DNA of 44,639 nucleotides from Patescibacteria group bacterium (lineage in GTDB: Bacteria > Patescibacteriota > Microgenomatia > UBA8517), in the NCBI GenBank assembly GCA_018823885.1, contig JAHJHG010000008.1, positions 1-44,639 of the forward strand, in the 5' to 3' direction. This document shows, one piece after another, positions 21,234-30,402 of the stretch. The notes beneath the pieces were generated by a model, which worked only from the letters and a program-made list of their open reading frames with translations, searched no databases and had not been told where the DNA came from. Made by a program: the position numbers and the translations under genes. Each line of letters opens with the position of its first letter. Position 1 is the stretch's first letter.

Positions 21234-22897
21234 CTCTTCTTAAACGTACAAAATTCGTTGTTTTAGCTGTCCTTGACGGTTGGGGCATTGCCCCTCCAGG
21301 TCCCGGCAATGCAGTTTCTTTAGCCAAAACACCGAATATGGATAGACTCTGGGCTTCTTACCCCCATACTCAACTTAAAGCGTCTGGGGAGGCGGTTGGG
21401 TTGCCCAGAGGAGATGCAGGCAATACCGAAACAGGACATTTAAACTTAGGAGCGGGAAGAATTGTCTATCAAGATTTAGAAAGGATAAATAGGGCCATTG
21501 CCGATGGTTCATTCTTTAATAATAGAGTTTTTCTAGACGCTTTTGAGCATGTCAAAAATAATAATTCAAATCTACATTTAATGGGCTTGATCGGAGCAGG
21601 CGGTGTTCACTCAAACCTTGACCACTTAATTGCTCTAATACAATTAGCAAAAAAACAAAACATTTCGAAGGTTTTTTTGCATTTGTTCACTGATGGAAGA
21701 GATTCGCCCCCAACAGCTTCTTTAACGTATATTAATCAACTACGACAAGTAACCAAAAGGGAAGGTCTGGGCACAATAGCATCAATCATGGGGCGGTATT
21801 GGGCAATGGATAGGGACAGAAGATGGGATAGAACAGCAAAAGCATATTTTGCAATGACGGCCGGACAAGGACAGTATGTTAAAACCCCCGAGGAGGCAAT
21901 TGAAATTTCCTACAATCAAGGAAAAACAGATGAATTTATTGAGCCCTCTTTAATTTCTGATAGTGAAGGTAATCCGATATCCACAATTCAAGACAACGAT
22001 GCCTGCATTTTCTTTAACTTCAGAATCGATCGCCCCCGACAATTAACTTCAGCATTTTTGGTGAAAGATTGGAGACAAGAAAATATGGCTCTAGAATTTG
22101 ATCCCTATTTGGAAAAGTACGAAAAAACCCACATTCCTTCAAAGGTGGCTGATCACCAAAAACTTTTCGATAGAGGAGAACCTCTTCGAAATTTATATTT
22201 TGCAACTATGACAGAATACAGCAAATCTTTGGTTGAAGCTGGAGCAAAAGTAGCCCTTCCTCCGGAAAAAGTAGAAACGACTCTTGGTCAAGTAATATCC
22301 GACGCAAACTTAAGACAATTAAAAATGGCCGAGTCTGAGAAAGAAAGATTTGTTACTTTTTATTTTAATGGCCAGTACGAAAACCCTTTTCCCGGAGAAG
22401 AACGACTTATAATCCCTTCACCTGCAGTTTCAACATATGATGCTAAGCCCGAAATGTCGGCGCGTGAGCAGACAGAGAAACTGTTGGAAAAACTGAAAGA
22501 CGGAAATGACCATGCATTTGTGCTTATAAATTTTGCGAATCCCGACATGGTTGGACACACCGGAAATATTGGTCCAGCGGTTAAAGCTTGTGAAGTAGTT
22601 GATGAATGTGTGGGCAAAATTGCAAATTTTGTTTCTGCCTATGGAGGTACTCTTATCGTTGTTGCTGATCATGGAAATGTTGAGGAAATGATAAATGCTC
22701 ACACGGGCGAAATAGATACTGAACACAGTACAAATACGGTTCCCTTCATTGTTGTTTCTAAGGAATTTCTGGGGAAATCTATAACTCTCCCTGCGGGTAT
22801 TTTGGGAGATGTTGCTCCAACCATTCTTGGTTTACTGGGTGTGCAAAAGTCAAAAAATATGACTGGTAGAAACCTACTTGAAGAGATATTTAAATAA
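21230..22897 (+). CDS. gpmI: 2,3-bisphosphoglycerate-independent phosphoglycerate mutase
   Basis: LDGWGIAPPGPGNAVSLAKTPNMDRL, GNTETGHLNLGAGR, VVADHGNVEEM, EHSTNTVPFIVV; ATGA overlap with eno. Confidence 0.97.
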   Translation: MTLLKRTKFVVLAVLDGWGIAPPGPGNAVSLAKTPNMDRLWASYPHTQLKASGEAVGLPRGDAGNTETGHLNLGAGRIVYQDLERINRAIADGSFFNNRVFLDAFEHVKNNNSNLHLMGLIGAGGVHSNLDHLIALIQLAKKQNISKVFLHLFTDGRDSPPTASLTYINQLRQVTKREGLGTIASIMGRYWAMDRDRRWDRTAKAYFAMTAGQGQYVKTPEEAIEISYNQGKTDEFIEPSLISDSEGNPISTIQDNDACIFFNFRIDRPRQLTSAFLVKDWRQENMALEFDPYLEKYEKTHIPSKVADHQKLFDRGEPLRNLYFATMTEYSKSLVEAGAKVALPPEKVETTLGQVISDANLRQLKMAESEKERFVTFYFNGQYENPFPGEERLIIPSPAVSTYDAKPEMSAREQTEKLLEKLKDGNDHAFVLINFANPDMVGHTGNIGPAVKACEVVDECVGKIANFVSAYGGTLIVVADHGNVEEMINAHTGEIDTEHSTNTVPFIVVSKEFLGKSITLPAGILGDVAPTILGLLGVQKSKNMTGRNLLEEIFK

Positions 22898-22920
22898 AAA
22901 TATAATATGCCTTCGCTGAC

Positions 22921-23544
22921 ATGGAAACAATAACACATTTTTTTGTTGAGAATTTAACAAATCTTATCGAAAGTTATGGACTTTTTGCTGTTTTTGTACT
23001 TATGACGGCAGAATCCGCTTTAATACCTATACCTTCGGAGATAACTATGCCTTTTGCCGGATTTATGGCAGGGCGAGGCATTATGAGCTTCTGGGCCGTA
23101 GTTTTTACAGGGGCATTCGCTAATCTAGCTGGGTCACTTCTTGCCTATTGGTTAGGTTATGTCAAGGGTGAAGAATGGTTAAGAATTGCAATCAAGCGAT
23201 GGGGAAAGTGGCTATTAATTAAAGAGTCCGAATTTGATAAGGCGAAAGATTGGTTTCATACGAAAGGTCAATGGGTTTCGTTTGGGTCGAGAATGCTTCC
23301 AGTCGTTAGAACTTTTATTTCCCTTCCTGCCGGGATAGCAAAAATGAACCTCCCTCTTTTCAGTTTGCTTACATTTCTGGGTTCATTAATTTGGACGGCA
23401 TTTCTTACTTATCTTGGGCTTAAAATGGGCCAAAACTGGCAGGCAATAGAGCCATATTTCAGGAAGTTTCAATTTCTAATTGTCGGATTGGGACTTGCTG
23501 GAGTTATTTTCTACATATGGAGTCATTTCAAAAAGAAGAAGTAA
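22921..23544 (+). CDS. DedA family membrane protein
   Basis: ESALIPIPSEITMPFAGF, GSRMLPVVRTFISLPAGIAKM, several TM segments. Confidence 0.9.
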   Translation: METITHFFVENLTNLIESYGLFAVFVLMTAESALIPIPSEITMPFAGFMAGRGIMSFWAVVFTGAFANLAGSLLAYWLGYVKGEEWLRIAIKRWGKWLLIKESEFDKAKDWFHTKGQWVSFGSRMLPVVRTFISLPAGIAKMNLPLFSLLTFLGSLIWTAFLTYLGLKMGQNWQAIEPYFRKFQFLIVGLGLAGVIFYIWSHFKKKK

Positions 23545-23550
23545 TAGAAT

Positions 23551-24174
23551 TTAATTTTTAAGATATTTTCTGATTAGGCCAACAACTCTTCCCTGAATTC
23601 TTACATTTTTAACAAAAATAGGGTCCATGGAAGCATTGGCTGGTTCTAGTCGAATTCTGGTCGCCTCCTTAAAAAAACGTTTAAGTGTTGCCATTCCATT
23701 ATCAAGCAATGCAACAACGATGTCGCCATCATTAACGTTTCCAACCTGTTCAATAACAACGTAGTCCCCGTCTCTAATTTGTTCTTCAATCATCGATTCT
23801 CCTCTAACCTGCAGGACGTAGACCCTTTTCTTTCCTGACATAAAGTTTGGAGGAATGGGAAAGGTAGCATTAGGGTCTGTGTATGCTTCAATCGGAGCGC
23901 CTGCGGCGATATATCCTAGGATGGGTACTTCAACTCCTTCAGGCGAGAAGTCTTCATGAAGGCCAACAATCTCTATTGATCTTGTTTTGCCCGGTTTTCT
24001 TTTGATTAGACCTTTTAGTTCAAGAGTAGAAAGGTGTTCGTGTACCGTAGCAAGAGAAGATACACCAATAGCATCTGCTATTTGTCTTAGAGTTGGTGCA
24101 CTACCGTTTGCTTGAATAAACTGTTTTATGTAATCGAGGATTTGCCCTTGTCTTTTGTAAACTACTGGAGCCAT
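23551..24174 (-). CDS. lexA: LexA repressor
   Basis: KRQGQILDYIKQFIQANGSAPTLRQIADAIGVSSLATVHEHLSTLELKGLIKR; cleavage region GYIAAGAP; GESMIEEQIRDGDYV catalytic Ser; ATLKRF catalytic Lys. Confidence 0.95.
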   Translation of the reverse strand: MAPVVYKRQGQILDYIKQFIQANGSAPTLRQIADAIGVSSLATVHEHLSTLELKGLIKRKPGKTRSIEIVGLHEDFSPEGVEVPILGYIAAGAPIEAYTDPNATFPIPPNFMSGKKRVYVLQVRGESMIEEQIRDGDYVVIEQVGNVNDGDIVVALLDNGMATLKRFFKEATRIRLEPANASMDPIFVKNVRIQGRVVGLIRKYLKN

Positions 24175-24287
24175 AGATTAAAATTACTAAGAAAACCCGA
24201 AGATGTCAAGTGTCAATTTTTAGATAAATATGTCATGTTCACTATTTTTCACAGACACAAACGAGCCACATAAGTTATACTAAAAAT

Positions 24288-26180
24288 ATGTTTAAGAAAA
24301 TTATTGTCAGCTTTGTCGCTTTTTTAATTTTTTTAATAATTCCTAGCAAGGTCCATGCCCAAGAAGAATTTATTATTGATGTCAACGTAAATTACAGCGT
24401 TCTAAACACAGGTATTACTAAAGTCACTCATACAATTACTTTGGAAAATGCTCTTTCAAATCTATATGCGCAGTCATATCTTTTGAGTCTTGAAAATATT
24501 GACCCCCTCAATCCTGTTTCCTACGAAGGAGATAAACAGCTTGCGCTCACTAAAACTGAAAAGGACGATACTGTATCTCTGCAAGTAAATTTTGATGATG
24601 CCGCTGTCGGGAAAGGTAAGATCAGAACATTCACAATTAGTTTTGAAGAAGCAAATTTTGCAAGTAGAACAGGGGAAGTGTGGGAAATTTCAATCCCCAG
24701 ACTTTCCGAAAGCAATAACTTTCGGTCGTATAATGTTAATTTAATTGTTCCTTCATCTTTTGGTAAAGAAGCATATATTTCTCCTGACCCTAAATCTACG
24801 AATACTGGAGAGGGCACGATTATTTATAGTTTCGATAAAACATCTATTCAGAAAACGGGAATAACAGCCGGCTTTGGTAAATTTCAAGTTTTCTCATTTA
24901 CCCTCAATTATCATTTAGAAAATCCGCTTAATAAAACGGCTTCAACGGAAATTGCTATACCTCCCGATACTGCTTTTCAAAAAATATATTATGACTCTAT
25001 CAATCCTGCTCCCGAGGAAGTCTATCTAGACAAGGATGGGAACTGGCTAGCCGTTTACATACTTGACCCTAGGGAACGCATAGACGTAACCGTGATGGGA
25101 ACGGTGCAGATATATGCCAACCCGCGTGAAGTACAAACACCCACCTTTGAGGTTCTTCAAGAAAATTTGAAGGAAAGTGAATATTGGCAGGTTAATGATC
25201 CTCAGATTCAAAATTTAGCCGGCTATCTTCGTACGCCTGAAGCAATTTATGACTTTGTTTCAACCAACCTTTCATACAGTTATGACAGAGTTAAACCGAA
25301 TGTAACGAGATATGGCGCATCAATGGCTCTGAATAGTCCGAACGAGGCCATATGTATGGAATATACGGATTTGTTTATCGCTCTCACACGCGCGGCAGGT
25401 ATTCCAGCAAGAGAAATAAACGGCTTTGCATATACAGAAAACCCTGAAATTCAACCACTTTCCTTGGTTGCGGATGTTTTACACTCATGGCCTGAGTATT
25501 GGGATGAACACAAACAAGTTTGGATTCCGGTTGATCCAACCTGGGGATCTACTACGGGTGGTGTTGATTTCTTCAATAAATTGGATTTAAGACATTTCAC
25601 CTTTGTGATACACGGAACTGATGCCATCATGCCATATCCACCAGGATCCTACAAACTTGGTCCAAGCCCGCAAAAAGACGTTTTTGTTAATTTTGGACAA
25701 CTACCCAAGGAAAAAATAAGTAAGCCTGAAATCAATGTGAGTGTAAAAAACAGCCTACCCTTTATGGATACACAAGTCTCTGCGATTATAAAGAATCCAG
25801 GACCGACGGCATTATACAATTTAGAGCCAGCTATATATTTTGACGAAATCCTTGCCGAAAGAACTATTGTCCCGGTATTGCCACCATATGCATCGTACGA
25901 ATTTAAATCACGAATTCCGTTTAGCTTTTTAGGTACAAATACTCCTGAAAAAGTAGTCGTAACAGCGGCAGATACAAAAGTACAAATTCCTTCTAACAAA
26001 ACCCAAGTCATTATTTACAATCTATTAGCTATTTTTATTGCTTTTTCATTAATTATTGCAGTTGTTGTTGTTAAAATTAAGAAAATATCCTTTGTAAAGG
26101 TAAAAAATAAGTTGGGGACTATTATTGCATCTTTAAAATTTAAAAAGAAAGACAACAAGAAGAATAACATTCAGCCCTAA
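24288..26180 (+). CDS. secreted/membrane-anchored transglutaminase-like protein
   Basis: N-terminal signal peptide; EAICMEYTDLFIALTRAAGIPAREINGFAY...HSWPEYWDEHKQVWIPVDPTW; C-terminal TM. Confidence 0.85.
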   Translation: MFKKIIVSFVAFLIFLIIPSKVHAQEEFIIDVNVNYSVLNTGITKVTHTITLENALSNLYAQSYLLSLENIDPLNPVSYEGDKQLALTKTEKDDTVSLQVNFDDAAVGKGKIRTFTISFEEANFASRTGEVWEISIPRLSESNNFRSYNVNLIVPSSFGKEAYISPDPKSTNTGEGTIIYSFDKTSIQKTGITAGFGKFQVFSFTLNYHLENPLNKTASTEIAIPPDTAFQKIYYDSINPAPEEVYLDKDGNWLAVYILDPRERIDVTVMGTVQIYANPREVQTPTFEVLQENLKESEYWQVNDPQIQNLAGYLRTPEAIYDFVSTNLSYSYDRVKPNVTRYGASMALNSPNEAICMEYTDLFIALTRAAGIPAREINGFAYTENPEIQPLSLVADVLHSWPEYWDEHKQVWIPVDPTWGSTTGGVDFFNKLDLRHFTFVIHGTDAIMPYPPGSYKLGPSPQKDVFVNFGQLPKEKISKPEINVSVKNSLPFMDTQVSAIIKNPGPTALYNLEPAIYFDEILAERTIVPVLPPYASYEFKSRIPFSFLGTNTPEKVVVTAADTKVQIPSNKTQVIIYNLLAIFIAFSLIIAVVVVKIKKISFVKVKNKLGTIIASLKFKKKDNKKNNIQP

Positions 26181-26239
26181 GTTGTTGAATATTCCGATAA
26201 TTCTCAACTATACTTAATAAGAATCTCAAAACAAAGTAA

Positions 26240-26638
26240 ATGAAAAAAATATTAAGACATTATGTTATCAACACCTTTATCCTTTATATTGTTTCGCGAG
26301 TTGCATCAGGGTTGTTTTTTGAAAAGGGTCTAGAGACAGTGGTGATAGCTGGAGCTGGATTAACAGTTGCTTCGCTCTTAGTCAAGCCGATTATAAATCT
26401 ATTGCTATTACCAATTAACCTTATTACATTTAACCTGTTTAAGTGGGTTTCTTCAGCGATTGCTTTGTATTTAGTAACCTTGGTTGTTCCCGGTTTTAAA
26501 ATCACTGGCTTTATGTTTGCTGGACTATCGTCTCAATGGCTAGATCTACCCGCTGTCAATTTAGCCGGGTTTTTGGCATATGTCGCCTTTTCCTTTATTT
26601 TCTCCCTTTTTGCATCATTTATTTACTGGTTGCTTTAA
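26240..26638 (+). CDS. small membrane protein, phage holin family/YvlD-like
   Basis: About 4 TM segments; LINLLLLPINLITFNLFKWVSSAIALYLVTLVVPGFKI pattern. Confidence 0.75.
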   Translation: MKKILRHYVINTFILYIVSRVASGLFFEKGLETVVIAGAGLTVASLLVKPIINLLLLPINLITFNLFKWVSSAIALYLVTLVVPGFKITGFMFAGLSSQWLDLPAVNLAGFLAYVAFSFIFSLFASFIYWLL

Positions 26639-26685
26639 ATTTTGTTAGGTTTCGCAAATAAGGTATACTTTTAGGCTGAACGCTT

Positions 26686-26889
26686 ATGAAAAACGCATTC
26701 TTAGTCATTCAAATAATTAGTGCCATATTACTAACGGGCACAATACTTATTCAGGCCCGAGGCACGGGGTTCGGAAGAGGGTCAACTGCTTCATTTACAC
26801 GTCGTGGTTTGGAAAAACTAATTTTCCGCCTTACCTTTGTTTTTGCGGCAATCTTTATGTTAGTTTCTATTCTGCAGGTTGCCCTATAA
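26686..26889 (+). CDS. secG: preprotein translocase subunit SecG
   Basis: 67 aa, two TM segments, ILIQARGTGFGRGSTASFTRRGLEKLIFRLT. Confidence 0.85.
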   Translation: MKNAFLVIQIISAILLTGTILIQARGTGFGRGSTASFTRRGLEKLIFRLTFVFAAIFMLVSILQVAL

Positions 26890-26898
26890 GCATTAACG

Positions 26899-28221
26899 AT
26901 GTTAACCCTTCGATATCTTGTTCGTTTAATTAGAGCGTTTTTGACACGCTTTAAAGGCATTCTTTTTTTAAGCTTTGCTTTGGGAATTTTGTCTTTTGTG
27001 ATACTAAACCTCTTAGGTCCAACCCTGCTAAGCAGAAGTACGAAGAAAATAGGTATTACAGGTAGATTCAGAACAGACAATCTTCCTGATTTTATAATAA
27101 ATAATGTTAGTGATGGGTTAACCAAATTGGATGAAAGCGGTGTTGTCGAGCCATCCCTCGCATCTTCTTGGGAAACACCGGACAAAGGGAAAACATGGTT
27201 CTTTTATTTGCGTGACGATATTTATTGGCAGGATGGAAAAAAAGTAACAAGCGAAACGATTGGATATGATTTTTCTGATGTAGAAATAGAAACACCAGAT
27301 GAAAAGACCGTCATATTTAAACTGTCCAATGCTTTCTCTCCTTTTCCTACGGTGGTCTCCAAACCAACTTTCAAAAAAGGGTTGTTGGGAACAGGGGAGT
27401 GGCGAGTCAAAAATATTACCGTCGCCGGCGGGTATGTTCAAGAATTAGTTTTAACAAACAAGGAAGAAGGGAAAATTATCTATCGGTTTTATCCCACAGA
27501 AGAAAGAGCAAAGCTTGCATATAAATTAGGGCACGTAGATCGTCTTATCAACATCTATGACCCAACCCCATTAGATTCATGGAAATCAGTAGAAATAGTT
27601 AAAGAATCCAATGACAATCAGGTTGTTTCCATCTTTTTCAATGTTCAAGATAAATATTTGTCAGAAAAATCACTAAGGCAAGCCTTGGTTTACGCGATTG
27701 ACAAAGAATCATTTGACGGCGAAAGGGCTTATGGGCCTCTCTCACCAACCTCATGGGGCTATAACCCTCAGGTTAAAACATATGGTTATGACGAATCTCG
27801 AGCAAAGGAACTGATAGAAGAATTAGACGAAGAACAGACAAAAGATCTAGAGATAAAATTACTGACAACTCCAATACTCTTACCAACGGCAGAGAGAATT
27901 GCTAAATATTGGGAAGCAATTGGAGTTAAAACCGTATTACAGGTTTCATCAGGAGTTCCAGCTGACTATCAGGCTCTTTTAGCCGTCTTTGAAATTCCTA
28001 AAGATCCGGACCAATATTCTATATGGCATTCAACTCAATCGTCGACAAACATTTCAAATTATCAAGACCCAAGGATTGACAAGCTGCTTGAAGACGGGCG
28101 TGCCGAACTTACAATTTTGGAGAGAAGTAAAGTATACTTAGATTTTCAACGCTATCTAGTTGAAGATTCCCCAGCTGCTTTCATATATCATCCAACTTCA
28201 TATACAGTTAATAGAAAATGA
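26899..28221 (+). CDS. ABC transporter substrate-binding protein, family 5-like (peptide-binding)
   Basis: N-terminal TM; SGVVEPSLASSWETPDKGKTWFFYLRDDIYWQDGKKVTSE, LRQALVYAIDKE. Confidence 0.88.
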   Translation: MLTLRYLVRLIRAFLTRFKGILFLSFALGILSFVILNLLGPTLLSRSTKKIGITGRFRTDNLPDFIINNVSDGLTKLDESGVVEPSLASSWETPDKGKTWFFYLRDDIYWQDGKKVTSETIGYDFSDVEIETPDEKTVIFKLSNAFSPFPTVVSKPTFKKGLLGTGEWRVKNITVAGGYVQELVLTNKEEGKIIYRFYPTEERAKLAYKLGHVDRLINIYDPTPLDSWKSVEIVKESNDNQVVSIFFNVQDKYLSEKSLRQALVYAIDKESFDGERAYGPLSPTSWGYNPQVKTYGYDESRAKELIEELDEEQTKDLEIKLLTTPILLPTAERIAKYWEAIGVKTVLQVSSGVPADYQALLAVFEIPKDPDQYSIWHSTQSSTNISNYQDPRIDKLLEDGRAELTILERSKVYLDFQRYLVEDSPAAFIYHPTSYTVNRK

Positions 28222-28254
28222 TATTTAGTGGCTGGAAGTGTTGAATTAAGCTTA

Positions 28255-28728
28255 TTATTCCTTAAGGGTTGGTTTCTCGGTCTTTTTCTTTGCCGTGCTC
28301 TTAGGCTTGATTTTTTTGTTTTTGGCCACAGCTTTTATCACTACTTTCTTGGCCTTAATAATTTTAGGGGTCGATTTCTTTTTACCACCTGACTCAAGCA
28401 CATTAAGAATTCTATCTAGTTTTGTATTCAGGGAGCTTACTTGTTCCAATAATTGTTTGTTTGTATTATCTCTTTTTCCAAAGTCAGATCCTCCTGAGCC
28501 TCTTCGGGTTGGTCTTCTTGGGCTTCCTCCCTCCTTTTTCTCAAAGCAGCTACTACAATATATTGGCTTGTCTCCACTTGGTCTAAATGGAACCTCGCAG
28601 CTGTTTCCACACTCGTCACATACCGCCTTGTGCATTTGTCTTTGGCCAGAATCACGTCTACGAAAATCTCCTCCTCCGCCTCCATATCCTCCACCACCAG
28701 ACCTATTATTTCGATTGTAGTTACCCAT
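28255..28728 (-). CDS. CxxC-x17-CxxC zinc-ribbon protein with Gly/Arg-rich N-terminus and Lys-rich tail
   Basis: VCDECGNSCEVPFRPSGDKPIYCSSCFEKK; RNNRSGGGGYGGGGGDFRRR; KKSTPKIIKAKKVVIKAVAKNKKIK. Confidence 0.88.
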   Translation of the reverse strand: MGNYNRNNRSGGGGYGGGGGDFRRRDSGQRQMHKAVCDECGNSCEVPFRPSGDKPIYCSSCFEKKEGGSPRRPTRRGSGGSDFGKRDNTNKQLLEQVSSLNTKLDRILNVLESGGKKKSTPKIIKAKKVVIKAVAKNKKIKPKSTAKKKTEKPTLKE

Positions 28729-28806
28729 ATTTTCCTTACTTAAATATTATACTCCATATATATATAAAAACCATAAACAATATATTCTGTGACTGTGTAG
28801 ACTACT

Positions 28807-29052
28807 TCAAAGAAGTTTCTCTCTCAACTGTGAGACCAGGATTGCTTTATCGCAATATTTTCGTGTCTTTTTTGTTCCATCACATTCAAGGCACCTTTTT
28901 TGCTCCTTAGAAGACGCGGTGTCAAGAGTTAGGTGTTGGAAGCTCGCTAGTTTTTCAAGGTGAAAAGGTAAATAATTCTTCCAAAAACACAAATCTCTTT
29001 CTCTCATACCGGAAATATTACCATATTTATCTGAAATTACTATTTTTTCCAA
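28807..29052 (-). CDS. hypothetical small protein
   Basis: 81 aa with CLECDGTKKTRKYC; TTG start preceded by GGCGGGGTG; no recognised family. Confidence 0.35.
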   Translation of the reverse strand: MEKIVISDKYGNISGMRERDLCFWKNYLPFHLEKLASFQHLTLDTASSKEQKRCLECDGTKKTRKYCDKAILVSQLREKLL

Positions 29053-29198
29053 TAAAACACCCCGCCTTCATGATTTTGCTATTAAACCCAATACCACTCT
29101 CTGCTTGCCTTCTCTTTCTATTATTACAGACACGAAGCAACTATAGTATTGGCATTAAAATTTTTCAACTTAACCTCAATCAAAAGGAGAGCTTCTTT

Positions 29199-29234
29199 GG
29201 GTGGATAATGACCTTTATTTTTGAACCCTTTTAT
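29199..29234 (+). repeat. Interspersed element subfamily B, copy B1
   Basis: gggtggataatgacctttatttttgaacccttttat; same GGGTG...GAACC architecture as B2/B3, with one extra T. Confidence 0.7.
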
Positions 29235-29236
29235 TG

Positions 29237-29256
29237 TGTCTAACTGTTGTTAGACA
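29237..29256 (-). terminator. Perfect 8-bp stem hairpin overlapping the cold-shock gene stop codon
   Basis: TGTCTAAC-TGTT-GTTAGACA. No strong T-run on the minus side, so terminator function is uncertain. Confidence 0.4.
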
Positions 29257-29447
29257 AGTTTTACATTCTTAGCACTAAGGCCTTTTTCGCCATCTACGAC
29301 ATCGAACGTAACTTCTGCTCCTTCTTGAAGTTCATCAAAAGTTACACCGTCCAAGTCTGAAGAGTGAAAGAAAAGATCCTTTGTTTCTCCCTCACGGGAA
29401 ATAAAACCAAATCCTTTATCTGTTTTTGTTTTAACTACTCCGTTCAT
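29250..29447 (-). CDS. cold-shock domain protein (CspA family)
   Basis: MNGVVKTKTDKGFGFISREGETKDLFFHSSDLDGVTFDELQEGAEVTFDVVDGEKGLSAKNVKLV. Confidence 0.95.
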   Translation of the reverse strand: MNGVVKTKTDKGFGFISREGETKDLFFHSSDLDGVTFDELQEGAEVTFDVVDGEKGLSAKNVKLV

Positions 29448-29539
29448 AGAATTTTTGATAGATTTATATATTAAATCCTCTTGTACCTCCTTTCATTCTT
29501 TATATTATACAGCCTTGGGCGACAATCATCAATTGTGTT

Positions 29540-29577
29540 GGGTAGCTTACCAAACGATGTTAGAACCCATTTCATAA
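29540..29577 (+). repeat. Interspersed element subfamily A core, copy R1
   Basis: gggtagcttaccaaacgatgttagaacccatttcataa. Confidence 0.93.
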
Positions 29578-29631
29578 CTTCCGAAGGTAATGATGTGGTG
29601 TTGTTTAGTAGTTACTTTCTCCAATAAAACT

Positions 29632-29674
29632 GAGGGCCGTTTGAATAAAGATTTCTCTTTACACTCGTACCCTC
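29632..29674 (-). terminator. Hairpin downstream of R1, likely terminator of the minus-strand gene ending at 29688
   Basis: gaggg ccgtttgaa taaaga tttc tcttta cactcgta ccctc; T-rich tract (AGTTTTATT) follows on the minus strand; near-identical to 38512-38554. Confidence 0.7.
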
Positions 29675-29687
29675 TAAGTACTATATG

Positions 29688-30386
29688 TTACTTAACATCT
29701 TCAGTACCAGTAGTTACAACATCCTCGCCAAGATATATTGTGCAGCCCGAAACTAAGTATTCTTGGTTATGCCATACCTCGCAGTTTGGATTATGTGCCA
29801 CTAGACTAACCCGAAGACGTAATCCTTTTTTGAATCCAATTACTTCCCTGTCATCCTGGAAGAAATAATAGATTTTATTTCCCTCTACGGTACAATTGTC
29901 GGTTGTCCCAGGAATACAGTCAGGTAAAGGTCTGTGGTTATGGATAGGCTCAAAGAGCTCGTAGATGTAATCATCTGCGGTAATGCCGAAAGCATATTCT
30001 CCATATTCTGCATTAGTGGAAACTTCCAGCACCAATGTAAAATCGGGACCATGGACGATTTCTCCGTTTTTGGGAGAAATTATTGTTATATTGCCCCAAA
30101 TTTCTTCCTCTTCCTGAAAAGGGGTTTTAGTCTCTTCGATTTCCACAATCACTTGTCCGGTGATTTTATTCCCATCTTCAGAATCTTCAGAATCTTCTAA
30201 CGGATTTGATACGCCTAGATCTTCCGCCATTTTCTCGACGTTAGAATAGGCAACGTCCTCTGCAACTTCAAAGGCGTCGTAACAACCACCAAGAATTAAA
30301 GAACCTGCCAGTAAAACTGCTAATACTACAAGCTTTTTCATTTCGCACCTCCTTTGATTAGCGATTGTGCTAAAGCATATTTTCAA
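29688..30386 (-). CDS. hypothetical lipoprotein
   Basis: Lipobox MKKLVVLAVLLAGSLILGGCYD (start probably the internal ATG preceded by AGGAGGTGCG near 30341); no recognised domain. Confidence 0.75.
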   Translation of the reverse strand: MKICFSTIANQRRCEMKKLVVLAVLLAGSLILGGCYDAFEVAEDVAYSNVEKMAEDLGVSNPLEDSEDSEDGNKITGQVIVEIEETKTPFQEEEEIWGNITIISPKNGEIVHGPDFTLVLEVSTNAEYGEYAFGITADDYIYELFEPIHNHRPLPDCIPGTTDNCTVEGNKIYYFFQDDREVIGFKKGLRLRVSLVAHNPNCEVWHNQEYLVSGCTIYLGEDVVTTGTEDVK

Positions 30387-30402
30387 TTATTGTTTTCAAA
30401 TT

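Noticed and set aside
28295-28720. 141-aa plus-strand ORF
   Set aside because: Antisense to the well-supported CxxC zinc-ribbon gene; low-complexity Pro/Leu translation is a shadow of the Gly/Lys-rich gene.
29237-29256. GTCTAAC/GTTAGAC pair matching attC simple-site boxes
   Set aside because: Only a 20-bp hairpin with a 4-nt loop overlapping the cold-shock gene stop codon; simpler as a terminator-type stem.
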